Shown here: piece by piece, positions 1-16,788 of the stretch
Numbering within the stretch: the first letter of the stretch is position 1
How the letters are laid out: every line of letters starts with the position of its first letter
Assembly (NCBI RefSeq): GCF_040054535.1
Contig: NC_090792.1
Coordinates: 8,827,991 to 8,891,990 of the forward strand
Length of the DNA: 64,000 nucleotides
Direction of reading: 5' to 3'
Source of the DNA: Antennarius striatus
Taxonomy: Eukaryota > Chordata > Actinopteri > Lophiiformes > Antennariidae
The notes under the pieces: generated by a model
Told to the model about the DNA's origin: nothing
Seen by the model: only the letters and a program-made list of their open reading frames with translations
The model's database searches: none
Program-made: the position numbers and the translations under genes

Positions 1-69
1 TGTATTTTAGATATTTTCTGTCTCCCAATTTTTATACTTTTTTAACATGGTACATGACTTTGTTATGAC

Positions 70-75
70 AATAAA
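70..75 (+). terminator. Possible polyadenylation signal of an upstream plus-strand gene
   Basis: An AATAAA followed by a T-rich stretch lies near the left edge. No coding exon is visible before it, so it may mark the 3' end of a gene lying left of the window. In human the gene before TMEM39B is KPNA6, but nothing here proves that identity. The remaining bases up to about 300 are AT-rich and hold no gene I can support. Confidence 0.3.
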
Positions 76-334
76 GTTTTTATTTAAACATAGTGGTTTT
101 ATGTACTCTTTGACATGAATTGGGATTTGCCAGTTGAAATGACTTGGTGTCAAAATTATTTTGCCTCCTGTGTAACATCCCTTAAAAAGATTTGATTCAC
201 AGGGCAATGTTAAAATGCTAAAAACCTCAATAGTAGAATATAAGTTTCTGTTTCTGCAGTGTATTAACATAAACGCCTGAAATTCCAAGATTTTCACTGC
301 TAATGTCCCAAAAACACTTTGGCTCCAGGAGCAT

Positions 335-735
335 CAAGCCTTCTAAGACATGTTCTGTGGGTCAATGAAACAAAGCTATTTGGATCAGCAATCAGCCTGG
401 AGGAGGCAGAATGAAGCTGATGGTAAGACCACCACCTACAGTAAAGCACGGCAGCGGCTCGGTGATATTTCGGGGCTTAACTGTTGGCCACTGAAGACTG
501 GTGGACAGGCTATGTTGGGCTCCATCAGTTATCAGGAAATACTAGAAAATGTTTCACAATCCATAAGGAAGCGGAAGCTTGGGTGTTATTGGGCAATCTA
601 AAAGGAAAATAATCTCACAGTACCTCAGTAATCCACCAGGTTTTGGTTTTAGAAAATGAAGACGTTTAACAGTTACTGTCACAGATGCCTAACCTGAATC
701 CCACAGAAAGCTGTGTGGAGTCTGAAGGTTCTGAG
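335..735 (+). pseudogene. Tc1/mariner transposase fossil
   Basis: Read across several frames, the stretch gives typical Tc1 transposase blocks in the right order: VNETKLFG, AWRRQNEA, TVKHGSGSVIFRG, YQEILENV, RKLGLG-like and NLNPTES. These correspond to the middle and C-terminal catalytic part of a fish Tc1 transposase, with NLNPTES standing for the DLNPIEN box. Frameshifts and stops separate the blocks, so it is an old, inactive DNA-transposon copy. The terminal inverted repeats were not located. Confidence 0.8.
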
Positions 736-1003
736 TTGATTTGGTTGTAGACATTTGTTATTCATGTATCGTACAAACAAAACATTTACAATGTGAACTG
801 TCTAACCTCATGTTAATGAATATTTCAATGGATCGGTACTAAGGGCTTGAGCATGCTTTGGCAAGTGTGCATGTGTGGTCAGACTAGGCAAGCCTTCCAT
901 TGTATAAAGTCCTGCCTTCCCGGGAGACGTGGTTTTTGGGTTTGTTCCAGATTTCGTGTGCACTACACTATACATTATATTGTCCGTAGAATCCCGGTAC
1001 TGT

Positions 1004-1316
1004 ACATTCATTCATTGTCAACCGCTTCATCTGTTGTGACGGGTTGCGGGGGGCTGGAGTCCATCCCATCTGACTTGGGGCGTGAGGCCAGTGCACTGCG
1101 GAGCCACATTTAGACACAGACAAGCCTGCACGTACACGTTCACTCCTAGGGGCAATTTGGAATGGCCAATTAACCTGAAGCGCATGTTTTTTGGAGGTGG
1201 GAGGAAACTGGAGAACCCGGAGGGAACTGCGACACGGGGAGAACATGCGACCCCGGAACCACCTTCCTGTGCAGCGACAGCACTACCCTCTGCGCCACCA
1301 TGCCGCCCCAATACCT
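1004..1316 (-). repeat. Dispersed fish repeat (minus orientation)
   Basis: This is a copy of the very common teleost repeat whose plus-sense text runs from a GGCGGCAYGGTGGCGCAG-like head through GTTCTCCCCGTG to a GGGATGGACTCCAGCCCCC-like tail. Here it lies reversed. Related pieces occur at 5155, 25790, 31700, 32985 and 59875. Its exact family name cannot be settled by eye. Confidence 0.75.
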
Positions 1317-1410
1317 CATATCTGTAAAAGTCGGCATGTTGATTCTGCGGTTCTGTATTAAACGTAAATATCTGCAACCAGAAGGCACCTGCCTGCAGAC
1401 GCCGCTAACC
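1306..1410. repeat. Segment shared with the tmem39b upstream region
   Basis: About 100 bases starting GTAAAAGTCGGCATGTT and ending near CTGCAGACGCCGCT recur with moderate divergence at about 5443-5550, just upstream of the tmem39b promoter. In both places the segment follows a copy of the dispersed fish repeat, so the two loci look like diverged copies of one larger unit. Confidence 0.6.
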
Positions 1411-1516
1411 CTAACCTTGAACCTCATCATGCCAGTGCCATCACCTTCGTCTTCCCAGGATTGTAAACTCATCTGTGGTGCTGCACGATATTTTAATTTT
1501 TTAAATGTTATTTTAT

Positions 1517-1876
1517 ATACTGATATGATCCCCGAAGAGAAATTAAGATAATACTTCAAATGCATGCACAAATGTTAGTTTGTACAGGCCCCTGCAGCAC
1601 ATGCACACAAACACACACACAAGGGGGCCTGTAGGCATGCAGGGGGAGGAAGAGTTGCGGGCAGCCCCTTTGTCCCAAATGAGCAACTTGTAAAGGGGGG
1701 ACAGCACCTTGCTCAAGGGTGCCTCGGCAGTGCTCCAGAGGCAAGCTGACACCTCCCACTGTCGGCTCACATTCCGGGTGTTTTTTTTGGGTGGGAGCGG
1801 AAATCGAACCGCCTATCTTAGGAACATTGGACAACCCGCTCTACCGCTCGCTGTACCACTGAGCCACTGCCGATAT
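1517..1876 (-). mobile_element. tRNA-derived SINE, copy 1
   Basis: On the minus strand this about 360-base element starts with a tRNA-like head. An A-box-like TGGCTCAGTGGTACAGCG (1849-1866) and a B-box-like GGTTCGATT (1802-1810) are at about the right spacing. The body holds a short CA tract and the shared text CTTGCTCAA and CACCTCCCACTGTC. A diverged second copy lies at 10448-10803 in the same orientation. Length, head and copy number fit a fish tRNA-SINE. Confidence 0.7.
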
Positions 1877-2289
1877 TTGCTTTTAATAAAGTTCATATTC
1901 AGAACACATGCTCACATACATGTGTGGATCCAAAGATTGACAGAACTCCAAATGCATATTTTTTCATGTTCAAATAAATGTCGGCGAGAGCATTCTAAGT
2001 TTCAAACACAAGTTAGTCAGGTTTGGGGAGATCTTCAGTATCACGCCATTTGTGATTCTGGGCAAGTATGGGCTTCTCATGTGAATCCTCTTCAAGGTTT
2101 GGTGTCCAGAGTTTAAACTTGGACAACAATATGTCTGTCAGCTATGTCAGCCAGTTCCAGCCCAAGATCAGGTGGACTCACACCTAGAAATGTTGTTACA
2201 AAATCATTTTGCAAATGATGTTTGCGTTGTGATGACTGCAGGATGTAAATACTCCAAGCTTCATGTCTACCAGGAGGTGTAGCACAAGT

Positions 2290-3223
2290 TACCGATACAT
2301 CCACTCTTCCACAGGGGAGGTCAAACATGACCCCACGGATTGTTTTTCTTCAAAAGCTTCAAAATAAAAAGTTGTAATACACTAATATTTCGGGAATTCG
2401 CAATAAAACGTTTGTGACACAAAACCATTTAACTTATTTTTTCATTTACTGGAAGAATTTGCATTATAAAAAAACTCTCATTGTGTGCATTTGTCATAAA
2501 CTACTTGCTTCTGGCTGTGACCGTTGCACACAGGTACTACATTTGACAAAGCAATCTGCGGTTTTGCAATCTTCCTTTCTAGGACATAACCTGCACCTCT
2601 TCCTCTTCTGCTGGTGATGTGTCTCTCTTCCCTGTGGATGGGTCGCAGCAGTCTTTAGTCACTCCAACCCTTTCCATTGCTGCTGTGATGTAGGCTGGTA
2701 GGGTATCTTCTGGTTGACTTTTCATGTGAGGTGTCACAAGCTCCATTGAGAGCTTCGTGAGGAAGTGTCGTCGTCCATGCCTGTGTAAACTTCAGGGTGC
2801 TGAAGGTTGGCCCTGGTCAACTTGTCATCAAAGCGTAAGAACTGGCGAATGTCTTTAAATCTTCAAATTGACTTAGTGGTCTTATACAATGGGTTTTGCA
2901 GAGGACTCCCGAAAAGCGTACGGATGGCACATCCTAGTTCTTCTCCCTGCAAGAACGGTCAATCCAGTGACGGCCACAAGCTCATCTTTGGTTACATTTC
3001 TCCACTCTCTCCGTGTCTGAGGCTACTCCTTCTCCCTCCCTGTTTATGCATGTCAGCTCCTCTTCTAATATATCATCAGACATGAACTCCTTCCATGCAT
3101 CTCAATTGGGGAGACAGTCCTAAACCTGGAATATGGCTATATTACAAGCTTAGATTTTGAAGCTGCTGAGGAAAAACAACCAATGCGGTCATACCTGACC
3201 CCACAGGTGAATCTAAGGGTTAA
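2290..3223 (-). mobile_element. piggyBac deletion derivative with transposase remnants
   Basis: Minus-strand translation gives TKDELVAVTGLTVLAGR, RFKDIRQFLRFDDKLTRA (near 2820-2880) and a C-terminal KRCRLCPRKEDCKT cysteine cluster (near 2530-2600). These are hallmark blocks of piggyBac transposases. Several hundred residues normally separate the LRFDDK block from the Cys cluster but only about 100 do here, so the middle of the gene is deleted, and stops and frameshifts are present. The right end abuts TTAA at 3220-3223. The left end (about 2310-2360) matches the right end inverted, both containing GACC and ATTGGTTGTTTTTC-like text. TTAA with such ends is the piggyBac signature. Confidence 0.8.
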
Positions 3224-3229
3224 CCTAAA

Positions 3230-4290
3230 CCTAAGCTAACCCTAATCTTTGGGTGGCCTATGCAAATTGCGACATCACAATTCAGCTGTGATTAGTTATG
3301 TGTCCAACAAGTTTGGGAAAAAACACTTTGCGCCCGGGTTCAAGAATCTGTTGCTGCGACAACAAACATTCCTTTGAATCATGTGACAAATCGCAACTGG
3401 GGAAAGAACCTATAAAATGATTGAATTGGAGTTGTTGCCTTTTGAGACTCGTATGGAATGCTGCCACGAAGCAGAGCACGTCATTCCAAGAGTCCAGTTC
3501 TGGGTCACCTCTCCATCTCCGGTGAGATCAGACCTTGGTTAAGTGGTTTTTGTGTATTGCAGTCTACTAAAACCACTGAAGATCTGGTTTCATTCCACAG
3601 TTCACTGTAACACTAAAGCAGAGGTTTTATTCCACACCTCTGTACAGTAAGTGGAGTTCCAGCTGATGAAGTGGGAATGAACTGAACAAATGTTTATTAT
3701 CCTTGGACTGACTGTAGAAGAAGCTGGATTTGTCAGATAATGCTGGCCAGGTACCATTTGTTTTCACTGTTTTATTCTGAAATATTCTTAAATGAAAGTC
3801 TGGATGTTCTGCTGACGTTTGATCGTCACCCTCTTGGACCGGTGCTGCTGTGACCCAGGATAGTCAAACTGAACGCACCTCATCTCTGAGAGCAGGAGGT
3901 GTCCAGTAACAAATTATGGTTTGGTAACAAAAGCAGCCATTGGTTGGTTCAGGGCAGCTTTTCTCTTCCTGCAGATCAAATCCAGATGTTTTCATTAAAT
4001 ATTAAATGAAAGACATCAAAAACCAAACAGCTGTTTGACTTTGTGGAAAATATGAAGTAACAATAAAGAGCATTTTCTTTCTGGAGTGTTAAGACTGGCC
4101 TCCTACTAGCTGGTCACAGTTTGAGGCCCCAACTTTGAAAAGATCAAAGTTCAGATTATGATGATGATGATGGTGATCATGATAAATAATGAAGATCAAA
4201 GGTCAAAACACTGATACAAAGTATCATAATTTTTTCCAGGGATTAAAAGAAGCAGGATGATATATTCAGCTGCAGCTCTCAGACGTTTTC
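3230..4290. other. Intergenic stretch before the 4298 ORF, possible TATA promoter and noncoding exon
   Basis: The stretch holds TATAAAATG at 3411-3419. A donor-like CCG/GTGAGAT follows at 3521/3522, then acceptor-like CCACAG (about 3600), CTGTAG (about 3716) and CTGCAG (about 3975). Together these could be the promoter and untranslated exons of the small ORF at 4298, but no transcript evidence is available. No protein-coding similarity was recognised. Confidence 0.3.
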
Positions 4291-4297
4291 CGACAGA

Positions 4298-4576
4298 ATG
4301 AATGACAAAGAAGTGCCAAGTTGTTCTAAGACATCTGAGAACCACGACCCAGAAACCATTGACATGAGAATCAAAGCGCAGAGGAAGAAGCTGAAAACTC
4401 TTCTTGCTATCAAGGCAGCAATCCAAGATCACAACAGACCTGCATGGAAAGCATCTTGGTGGTGTCTGTGGGTCAAAGCGGAATTAGCATCCGCTGCTCT
4501 GGGCGGACTGGTGGGCCTCGGTTATTACTGTGTCAACAAATGCATGGAGCGCTTCACTGATCAGCGGACTGCCTGA
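4298..4576 (+). CDS. Small 92-residue ORF with a hydrophobic segment, unidentified
   Basis: I do not recognise this protein. It opens with a polar, charged stretch of about 50 residues including the lysine-rich KAQRKKLKTLL. It then enters an aromatic and small-residue hydrophobic segment from about residue 50 to 82 (ASWWCLWVKAELASAALGG, then LVGLGYYCV) and ends in a short polar tail. It looks like a possible single-pass, C-terminally anchored membrane protein. An acceptor-like CTCTCAG lies just before the ATG, so it may be the last exon of a spliced gene whose promoter is near 3411. A chance ORF is the main alternative. Confidence 0.4.
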   Translation: MNDKEVPSCSKTSENHDPETIDMRIKAQRKKLKTLLAIKAAIQDHNRPAWKASWWCLWVKAELASAALGGLVGLGYYCVNKCMERFTDQRTA

Positions 4577-5154
4577 TCACAGCATCTCATTGAACAGCTG
4601 AACAGTTGACAGATGGTTGACGTGGCTCCATTCTATGGCTTTACACTCCGGTGCGCTGGGATTCTACTGACGTGTTGTGTTGTGTTGTGTCATCTGCACA
4701 AGTGACATCAAGTTGCTTCACATTTGGTCGTGGTGGAGAAATCACCTTTGAATGTTTTCTACCATGTGGCCTAATTGATCAGGTTTGGGGACGTGCCTCT
4801 CCTTGCTGGGCGTCTCTTACTGTGTGCTCTATTGATCCATCATCTGTACCAATCATATGTAGCTGTGTGTCTGTTTAATGTTTGGTTTATTATTTTGACC
4901 TGGTTTGATTGTTTTCTTGTTTGGAATACATATCACTGCTTTGTGTTCAAAAATCTCTCATTGATTGACGTATTTTCTTGTATTTAAATGTGTTGATCTT
5001 TTGATTGTGTTATTTATTATTTATAGCGTTTTTTTAATTTGAGTTATTTGGATTGCTTTATTTTTTTTTGGAATATTTTAAGTCGAAGGTTTGTTCCTTG
5101 TATTGGTTTCCACTGCTCATATGACATAGAATCTGATGCTACATATTTGTGGGT

Positions 5155-5330
5155 CAAGTGTTACAGCTTCTGCTCAGCAACCTGGAGCCAATCTCAGCAG
5201 ACTACGGGCATGAGGCAGACAGATAGGACATCACCAAACCACACTAAAGACGGACACCCACTCACACACACACTGACACCAATGGACAATTTGAAACTCA
5301 CCACTCCACCTGAAGTGTGTGGTTTCGTTT
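5155..5330 (-). repeat. Dispersed fish repeat, diverged fragment
   Basis: Text resembling CAACCTGGAGCCAATCTCAGC and ACACCAATGGACAATTTG matches the inside of the copy at 1004-1316, in the same orientation. It is followed at 5443-5550 by the segment shared with 1306-1410. Confidence 0.55.
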
Positions 5331-5559
5331 TTGACGAATGGGCGACACCCTGTGGAACCAATGCACAAGTTCAAATCATCCTCACAGAACTGCTTGGAGA
5401 TACACTGTTTTCCGTTGAATCCACGTACTATACAACGATACCTCAAAATAGGTAAAAGTCGACATGTTTGATTTAGCGCTTCACTATTAAACGCTTAATA
5501 ACCTTTTAAGTAAATAGCTACAACCGGAAGGCGTGCCTGTCTGCGGACGCCGCTGCTTT

Positions 5560-5775
5560 TCGGTGTACTGTCCCTTTAACTGAGTCTCCGCCCACAGGCT
5601 CCTCTCATATCCGCGCCCCCGTCGGCGGCTAGGCTCACATCAACAATGACTGTCTTCGAAGATTTCAAAGGAAAAATCGCCTGTATTTCAATAAATATAG
5701 CGAGCATGTGTTTCTTTTAACTTACTACTTGTGTAAAGAAGCAGCATCCAGCGCAGACAGTAGACGCTGCCACTG
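5560..5775 (+). promoter_or_regulatory. tmem39b: tmem39b promoter and untranslated first exon
   Basis: The GC-richer stretch from about 5560 contains CTCCGCCCAC and several CpGs. It leads into a probable untranslated exon ending CGCTGCCACTG at 5775, directly before a consensus GTGAGC donor. The next acceptor in phase with the gene is near 7313, in front of the exon carrying the tmem39b start codon. The transcription start cannot be placed exactly. Confidence 0.55.
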
Positions 5776-6305
5776 GTGAGCTTATATTTTCTTGTCTAGC
5801 CTGTTTGGTAGGATGATAGAAAGTTAGCTAGCCACAGGAGCTGCTAGCCGAGGCCTCAATCTTTGTATTTAATCAAGCATGGTCTTGGCGGACACCTTTG
5901 TGTGGGTCGCATGTTGTTGTGGTATGCGTTGTTTCCCACCTTTGCTTCGTGTGTCAAACCGAAACGACTGCTGAGCTCTAAGAACCGAGCAGAGGACAAA
6001 TGGTTCAGCTGCTCTTCCAGTTAAGAGGACCAGCTTCCGCAAGACATGCACCACATAAGACAGCCTACACAGCTAGTGATAAACACGCACTGATGGATGG
6101 TTTGGATGTGTATCTATAATGTAGGCTTGTGTAGGTAAGGTAATCAATTATTTCTAATCTGATTTATTACAGACGCAAGCATGTTGTATTTGTTTTGCTC
6201 TGTGCACCACTCCCTTTCACAGTCTTGTGACCGATCAAAATATTTCACTCTTAACTAGATGAAATAATTACTGTAAACATGGCACAAATAATCTCCCCAT
6301 TGAAG

Positions 6306-6373
6306 TAGTATAGTATAGTATAGTATAGTACAGTATAGTATAGTATAGTATAGTATAGTATAGTATAGTATAG
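6306..6373 (+). repeat. TAGTA/ATAGT pentanucleotide microsatellite
   Basis: A run of TATAG units with a single interruption (CAGTA) lies in tmem39b intron 1, directly left of the Tc1 fossil. Confidence 0.95.
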
Positions 6374-6375
6374 AC

Positions 6376-7080
6376 TGGAAGAATTTCAAGACACCACTGT
6401 GTTTGTTGATAAAATTTGCAACTTTTTTTTGCCTTAAGAAAAAAAAGGCAAACTTGTATTTACTTCCTGATCTTTCAATATTTTCTAGATGATTGTCACA
6501 TTACAAAAACAAAAAAACGACGCAACAAAATTAACACCAAATATGGAAGTGGATGATATTTCTAATGTGACTGAACTGGAGTGTACCACATTTTGACAGA
6601 TCAATAATCAGTGTGTCCACCGTCAGTATTGATTGCAGCGGTAATATTTCTCGTGGATTGGTGGAACCTTTTGTATGATGTCATCCAATGGGATGACTGT
6701 CCACTCTTCGATGAGCGCTGTCTTGAGCTGTTGCTGATTTTGTGGAGGACGTTCACACTATAAAACTCGTTCACCCAACCAACTCCGGATGTTTTCAGGG
6801 GGTTTAGGTCCGGGTTTACTTATGTCTAATCCTGGCTATGATCATTGTGCCCACAGCCTTTCATGCCTCTCTTTATTGCTTAACTTCTTGGCATGTAGAG
6901 GCATTTTATGAGTGCCAGTGTTCTTTGTTGGAGAGATGGGCATCAATGCCAATCCTGATTCTAGGCCACTGTACATGGTAAGCCGTTAGCACTATTCCGG
7001 TCATGTTGCCCCAGCTGCAGCATTCTTCTAGTTCTTTTTTTTTTTCACTTCTCCACAACCCTCGTGCCTTTTTATAGAAG
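6376..7080 (-). pseudogene. Tc1/mariner transposase fossil (minus strand)
   Basis: The minus strand reads NPDLNP, then across a frameshift RPPQNQQQLKTALIEEW, VIPLDDIIQ and the terminal GGHTDY. This is the C-terminal third of a Tc1-like transposase of the GGHTxY-ending group. Reading frame changes and stops show it is inactive. It lies wholly inside tmem39b intron 1. Only the transposase end is clear; the outer limits are approximate. Confidence 0.8.
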
Positions 7081-7346
7081 TAGATCAGATTTACAGAAGG
7101 GACTGCTCATTTGGGATGAACTGGATGAGGACATTGTTGTTATTTTAAACTCAAGACTGCTCAGACATTGACATAATTCTTAAGGTCTGCCGTATATGTA
7201 TTCATTGACAAAGTTTAAAATACAGAAAATGTGGATTTTTATAGTAGTTGAGTGTATTTTTGTTGGATGTAGAAAGTCATTCTCTCATTGTTTCTGACTG
7301 TCACTGTAAACAGGTGGGAGATCAGGGAGAGGAATCATTAAACTAG

Positions 7347-10140
<2,794 letters not shown>

Positions 10141-10251
10141 ACTGAAGTAATTATTGGTTGAATTAATTTTGGAACAACACAAACATGCATCAGAGCTCTG
10201 TATTTTTTCTACAAACTGCATTTTGTGTCATGTTTTGTTCTGATCTGCCAT

Positions 10252-10257
10252 AATAAA
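10252..10257 (+). terminator. tmem39b: tmem39b polyadenylation signal
   Basis: AATAAA lies 112 bases after the tmem39b stop codon, giving a short 3' UTR. A T-rich stretch follows. Confidence 0.75.
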
Positions 10258-10447
10258 AAGAAATATTTTTGTATTATCTAACCTGTATTAATTTCTTTTA
10301 GCTCAGACCAAAACGTTTTTTTGTTTTCCTCGCCTCACAGCAAGAACTTCCCTGGCTCAATTTTACTTGGAGCCTTTCTGTGCAGAGTTTATGCTTCTCA
10401 CAACCAAAAATAAATTAGCCATAAATATTAATACCTTTTTTCATCTA

Positions 10448-10542
10448 TATATTCTGGTATGATCCGTGAAGGGAAATTAAGAACGCACACTCTAGCTAAT
10501 GATTCAAATGCATGCTTACATGTAGTGAGTACAGGCCCCTGT

Positions 10543-10575
<33 letters not shown>

Positions 10576-10803
10576 GGGGTCGTGTAGGCATGCATGGGAG
10601 GTAGAGTGGCAGGCAGCTCCTTGGTGCGCCTCAAATGAGCAATTTGTAAAGGGGACGGCACCTTGCTCAAAGGCGCTTCGACAGTGCTCCGGAGGTGAGC
10701 TGACACCTCCCACTGTCAGCTCACCTCCAGGTATTTTTTTTTGGGGCGGGAGCAGGACGACCCGCTCTGCCGCCCGCTCTACCACTGAGCCACTGCCGCC
10801 CCT
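10448..10803 (-). mobile_element. tRNA-derived SINE, copy 2
   Basis: This is the second copy of the element at 1517-1876, in the same orientation. It has a longer CA tract (about 10546-10574) and the A-box-like TGGCTCAGTGGTAGAGCGGG at its minus-strand start. The B-box region is deleted or scrambled. Confidence 0.65.
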
Positions 10804-11298
10804 TATTTACTTACTGTGAACGGGTGCTTGGCATTCTGTGTGGCCCTGTGATAAACTTTCCATTTAACCAAGGTGTACCCAGCCTCTGCTGTAATTAGTT
10901 GGGATAGCCTCCAGGTTAACCCGTGACCCAGATTCAGATGAGTGGCTGAAGACGAGGCTATTATTGATTTTTGATTTTTTTTTTTTTTTTAAAGAATTGA
11001 GTGTTAGCAAAGAAAGGTAGAATTTTTTTGAATTTCATTAGCACTTAATTTATAGCACCGAAATCTCTTCCTTATAAACTATATGGTGTGGGATGTGATT
11101 GTTGGTGCATGTGCGGCAACCATAATTTTTTTGTATGTACCTTATCTTTCAAACAATACATTTTCTCTACAACAAACTTGACACATGTCTCTGTGCCTTT
11201 CCATATTTTGAATTTCATTAAAGTTTTATTTTGTCAAAATTAAGTGATGAGAAAGAACATAATTGACATGCCTCCAAGGTTGTGGGATTCTGCAGATC

Positions 11299-11420
11299 CA
11301 GTATGAAACAAGGCAGTCAGAGACTGCAACATCCCGCAACGCCTCTGAATTAAAAATTTTACCCTGCCCTACACATTTTTGTGCATCTGGCTTCCTGAAA
11401 ATGCTTTTTGATAAGTAGTA
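11299..11420. repeat. Unclassified repeat, copy 1
   Basis: The segment with ACTGCAACATCCCGC, ATTTTACCCTG and CTCTGGCTTCCTGAAAATG-like text recurs at about 32037-32145 at high similarity. Neither terminal inverted repeats nor coding capacity is visible in either copy. It lies just upstream of the ccdc28b promoter. Confidence 0.6.
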
Positions 11421-11469
11421 CAACGAACATATGAAAGAGAATAAAAAAGTTTGATTTCTGAACAGGACG

Positions 11470-11741
11470 CTGCATCCTCCATGTGCGCCTGCGCAGTGCG
11501 CCCCATGCCGGGTCCGCTGTCTGTGCGCGTTAAGGCGCGCTGGCCCTTTAAGGAGGATCAAGGCGAGTTTGCGCCAGCCGGACGCGTCGATGCTGCGCGT
11601 TTTTATTCCAACACTGATTCTTAATGCCGCTCCGGAGACATTTAAACATCAGTGATTTTAAATGGAGTGCGCCTAACCGTTTTAAAGAGAGAATTTAACG
11701 CTCCGGCCAGCCGGTTTGCTCGCTGGTGCGTTATTGATTCG
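11470..11741 (+). promoter_or_regulatory. ccdc28b: ccdc28b CpG promoter and untranslated first exon
   Basis: A CpG-dense block contains TGCGCCTGCGCA at 11484-11495, which fits the NRF1 consensus, and further GCGC-rich motifs. It runs into a probable untranslated exon that ends at 11741 immediately before GTAAGT. About 2.1 kb of intron then separates it from the exon carrying the start codon; I see no gene in that intron. Confidence 0.6.
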
Positions 11742-13927
11742 GTAAGTCCTGTTTGTGTTATTATAGACGACGATACACGGTCTTTGTAAATGCATTTAAT
11801 AATATGGTGGAGCAGATCGCTGTTTTTACTCAAAATTTATTTAATATGTATATTTTCCAAGAAGGATTTCTGCGCGTAAAGTTTCCTTTGTGTATCAGTG
11901 GACTGTAGGAGCCATCTTTGCAGCGGAGGCTGCTGCATTGTTTAGTAGTTCACTTCATTCAGTGCGTTCATCCACTGTTTTGGTGTAAAGCGTTAATCTG
12001 ACACCCCATGACACCAGAACACACTTCTGTCGTTGTCATCAGCGAACACTCTACTGATGTAATAGATGAAGGATCTGCATCACTGAGCCCATTATAAAAC
12101 ATCACCACCACCACCACCATCATTCAATAGCCACTACATGTTGAGGTTTATTGTCAGAGTATAATATATTTTTATCATTGCATTATAACTAAACCAAACA
12201 GTTCAAAAAGCTCAATAAAGGAGATGATGTGATGCTTTTCCCAATAAGACTCACAGTGATGTTTTTCCTGACTAAATGAATACAGCTCCTTATAGACCAA
12301 TGTCTCCGGGACTTCCTAGTAATGGTCCTGCTTCCAACATGGTGAATAACAACACACCAGGTTCTGGTAGTGCTCCTGTGAAATCATAAACCGTTCCTCC
12401 TGGACCTGTCAGATACATAATATTACAGGGTTTAAGTGCCGCAATCACCTTCCCCCAAACGATAGAAATCAGGCGATTATTACACTCTTGAAATTCTAGA
12501 GTTATTCTGATTTATTCACCTTAGATTTATTCTAGATTTATTCTGAAACCATGAACTTTGACTTCTGTTTTTTCAATGGTGGTTCTTATGGAATGCTGGT
12601 GACATCCAAAGCATGAACTTCCTTGCAGATGGTGCAAAATTTCCTCCAAAAGCTTCCGTCTTCTTTCTCCAGACATATCGCTGGTCCACAGGAAATAAAA
12701 CCTAGTTATGGTTCATTGCTCCTAAGAACAACAGCTTCAGATGTTTTATCTCAGATTGGTTTGGATCAGCAGTAGGTGTAGGTCTGGGAATTAAAGAGCA
12801 GCTCTAGTATGTAAATTTAGGCCCTACCAGGAAAACACTAGGACACCACTGCAGAAGTAAGTCTATGAAGGTTTGCGCCGTGTTATAACAACATTAGATT
12901 TGATTTACAAATGTGTGACGTCCTGAGAATTCAGAATTCAGCTGGTTTTGAATTTTGAGATTATTTTTTGTTGGTTGCACTGAGATATCTACAGTACGTT
13001 GCCATTTTTTGCAATCAGGTGATAAAAATATATTTTTCCAATAAACCTTTATCTTCTGGGTTGAAGAAATTTACTTGTGAAAAGCAAAGAAGAAACAACT
13101 GCACAGTACAAATGTATTGTAGGAGATCTGTAATACAGTACCGTGCTACATTTATAGGTGTATTTCAAGTATCGACGTCTGTGGAACTGAATTAGTTCCA
13201 CTAAAGGAGTTTTTTCCATTCTCTCACTGAGTGTAGATGTATCCGCTATTCCCACTCCACGATCTCACCATCAGCACATCTCCATCACGATGCAAGGCAT
13301 TGATTTTCTCTTTCATCCATTTGCTTGAAAGCTATAATATACTTGAGTTCCATTTGTACAACATATAATATGCTCAACTACAATCATCTTGCATCTTGGC
13401 CCAGCACTTCAGTCATTTAATGCCGTTGTGTGATAAAAGATAAAATAAGAGTAGATGTTATGATGTTATGGAGTCTTGATGATTTAATTGCTTTGTCTCA
13501 GTCCTTCACACGCCTTCAGTTCAAACACGTTGCGTTTAGACTTTGGTCTTAAAATATCTCTCGCCTGCTTTTTCCCCACGTTTTTAAAATGAGAAAAACA
13601 TCTAGAATAAATAAAGCACAAACATTTACTGTTTATCACAACTTGAATTCAGTCTTGATATGTTTGGTAATTCAATGATAATTCATAATTCTTTCTCACT
13701 GTCACTTGATACTTCTTCACAGTATCACCCCATTAATGTAGCTTCCATCGATTGCTCTGAAAGCTGTGTGTTGCCTGTGGTGTTGAGTGATGAGAGGATC
13801 TCTGAATGCCTTTTTGCAGAACAGGAGTCCTGGGCCTCAGCGCTAGTTAGAGTCAGGATCATCTTTCAGGGACGGAGAGGCTGCTGGGTTTTGGTTTTGT
13901 TTGCTCACCTTCAATAAACAAGTAATA

Positions 13928-16788
<2,861 letters not shown>

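Noticed and set aside
845-1113. Several overlapping reading frames between 800 and 1600 on both strands
   Set aside because: They lie over the dispersed fish repeat and SINE and have no gene-like structure.
12101-12125. CAC/CAT repeats as a possible CRISPR-like or regulatory array
   Set aside because: It is a short trinucleotide microsatellite; no spacers or direct repeats of CRISPR type occur anywhere in the window.
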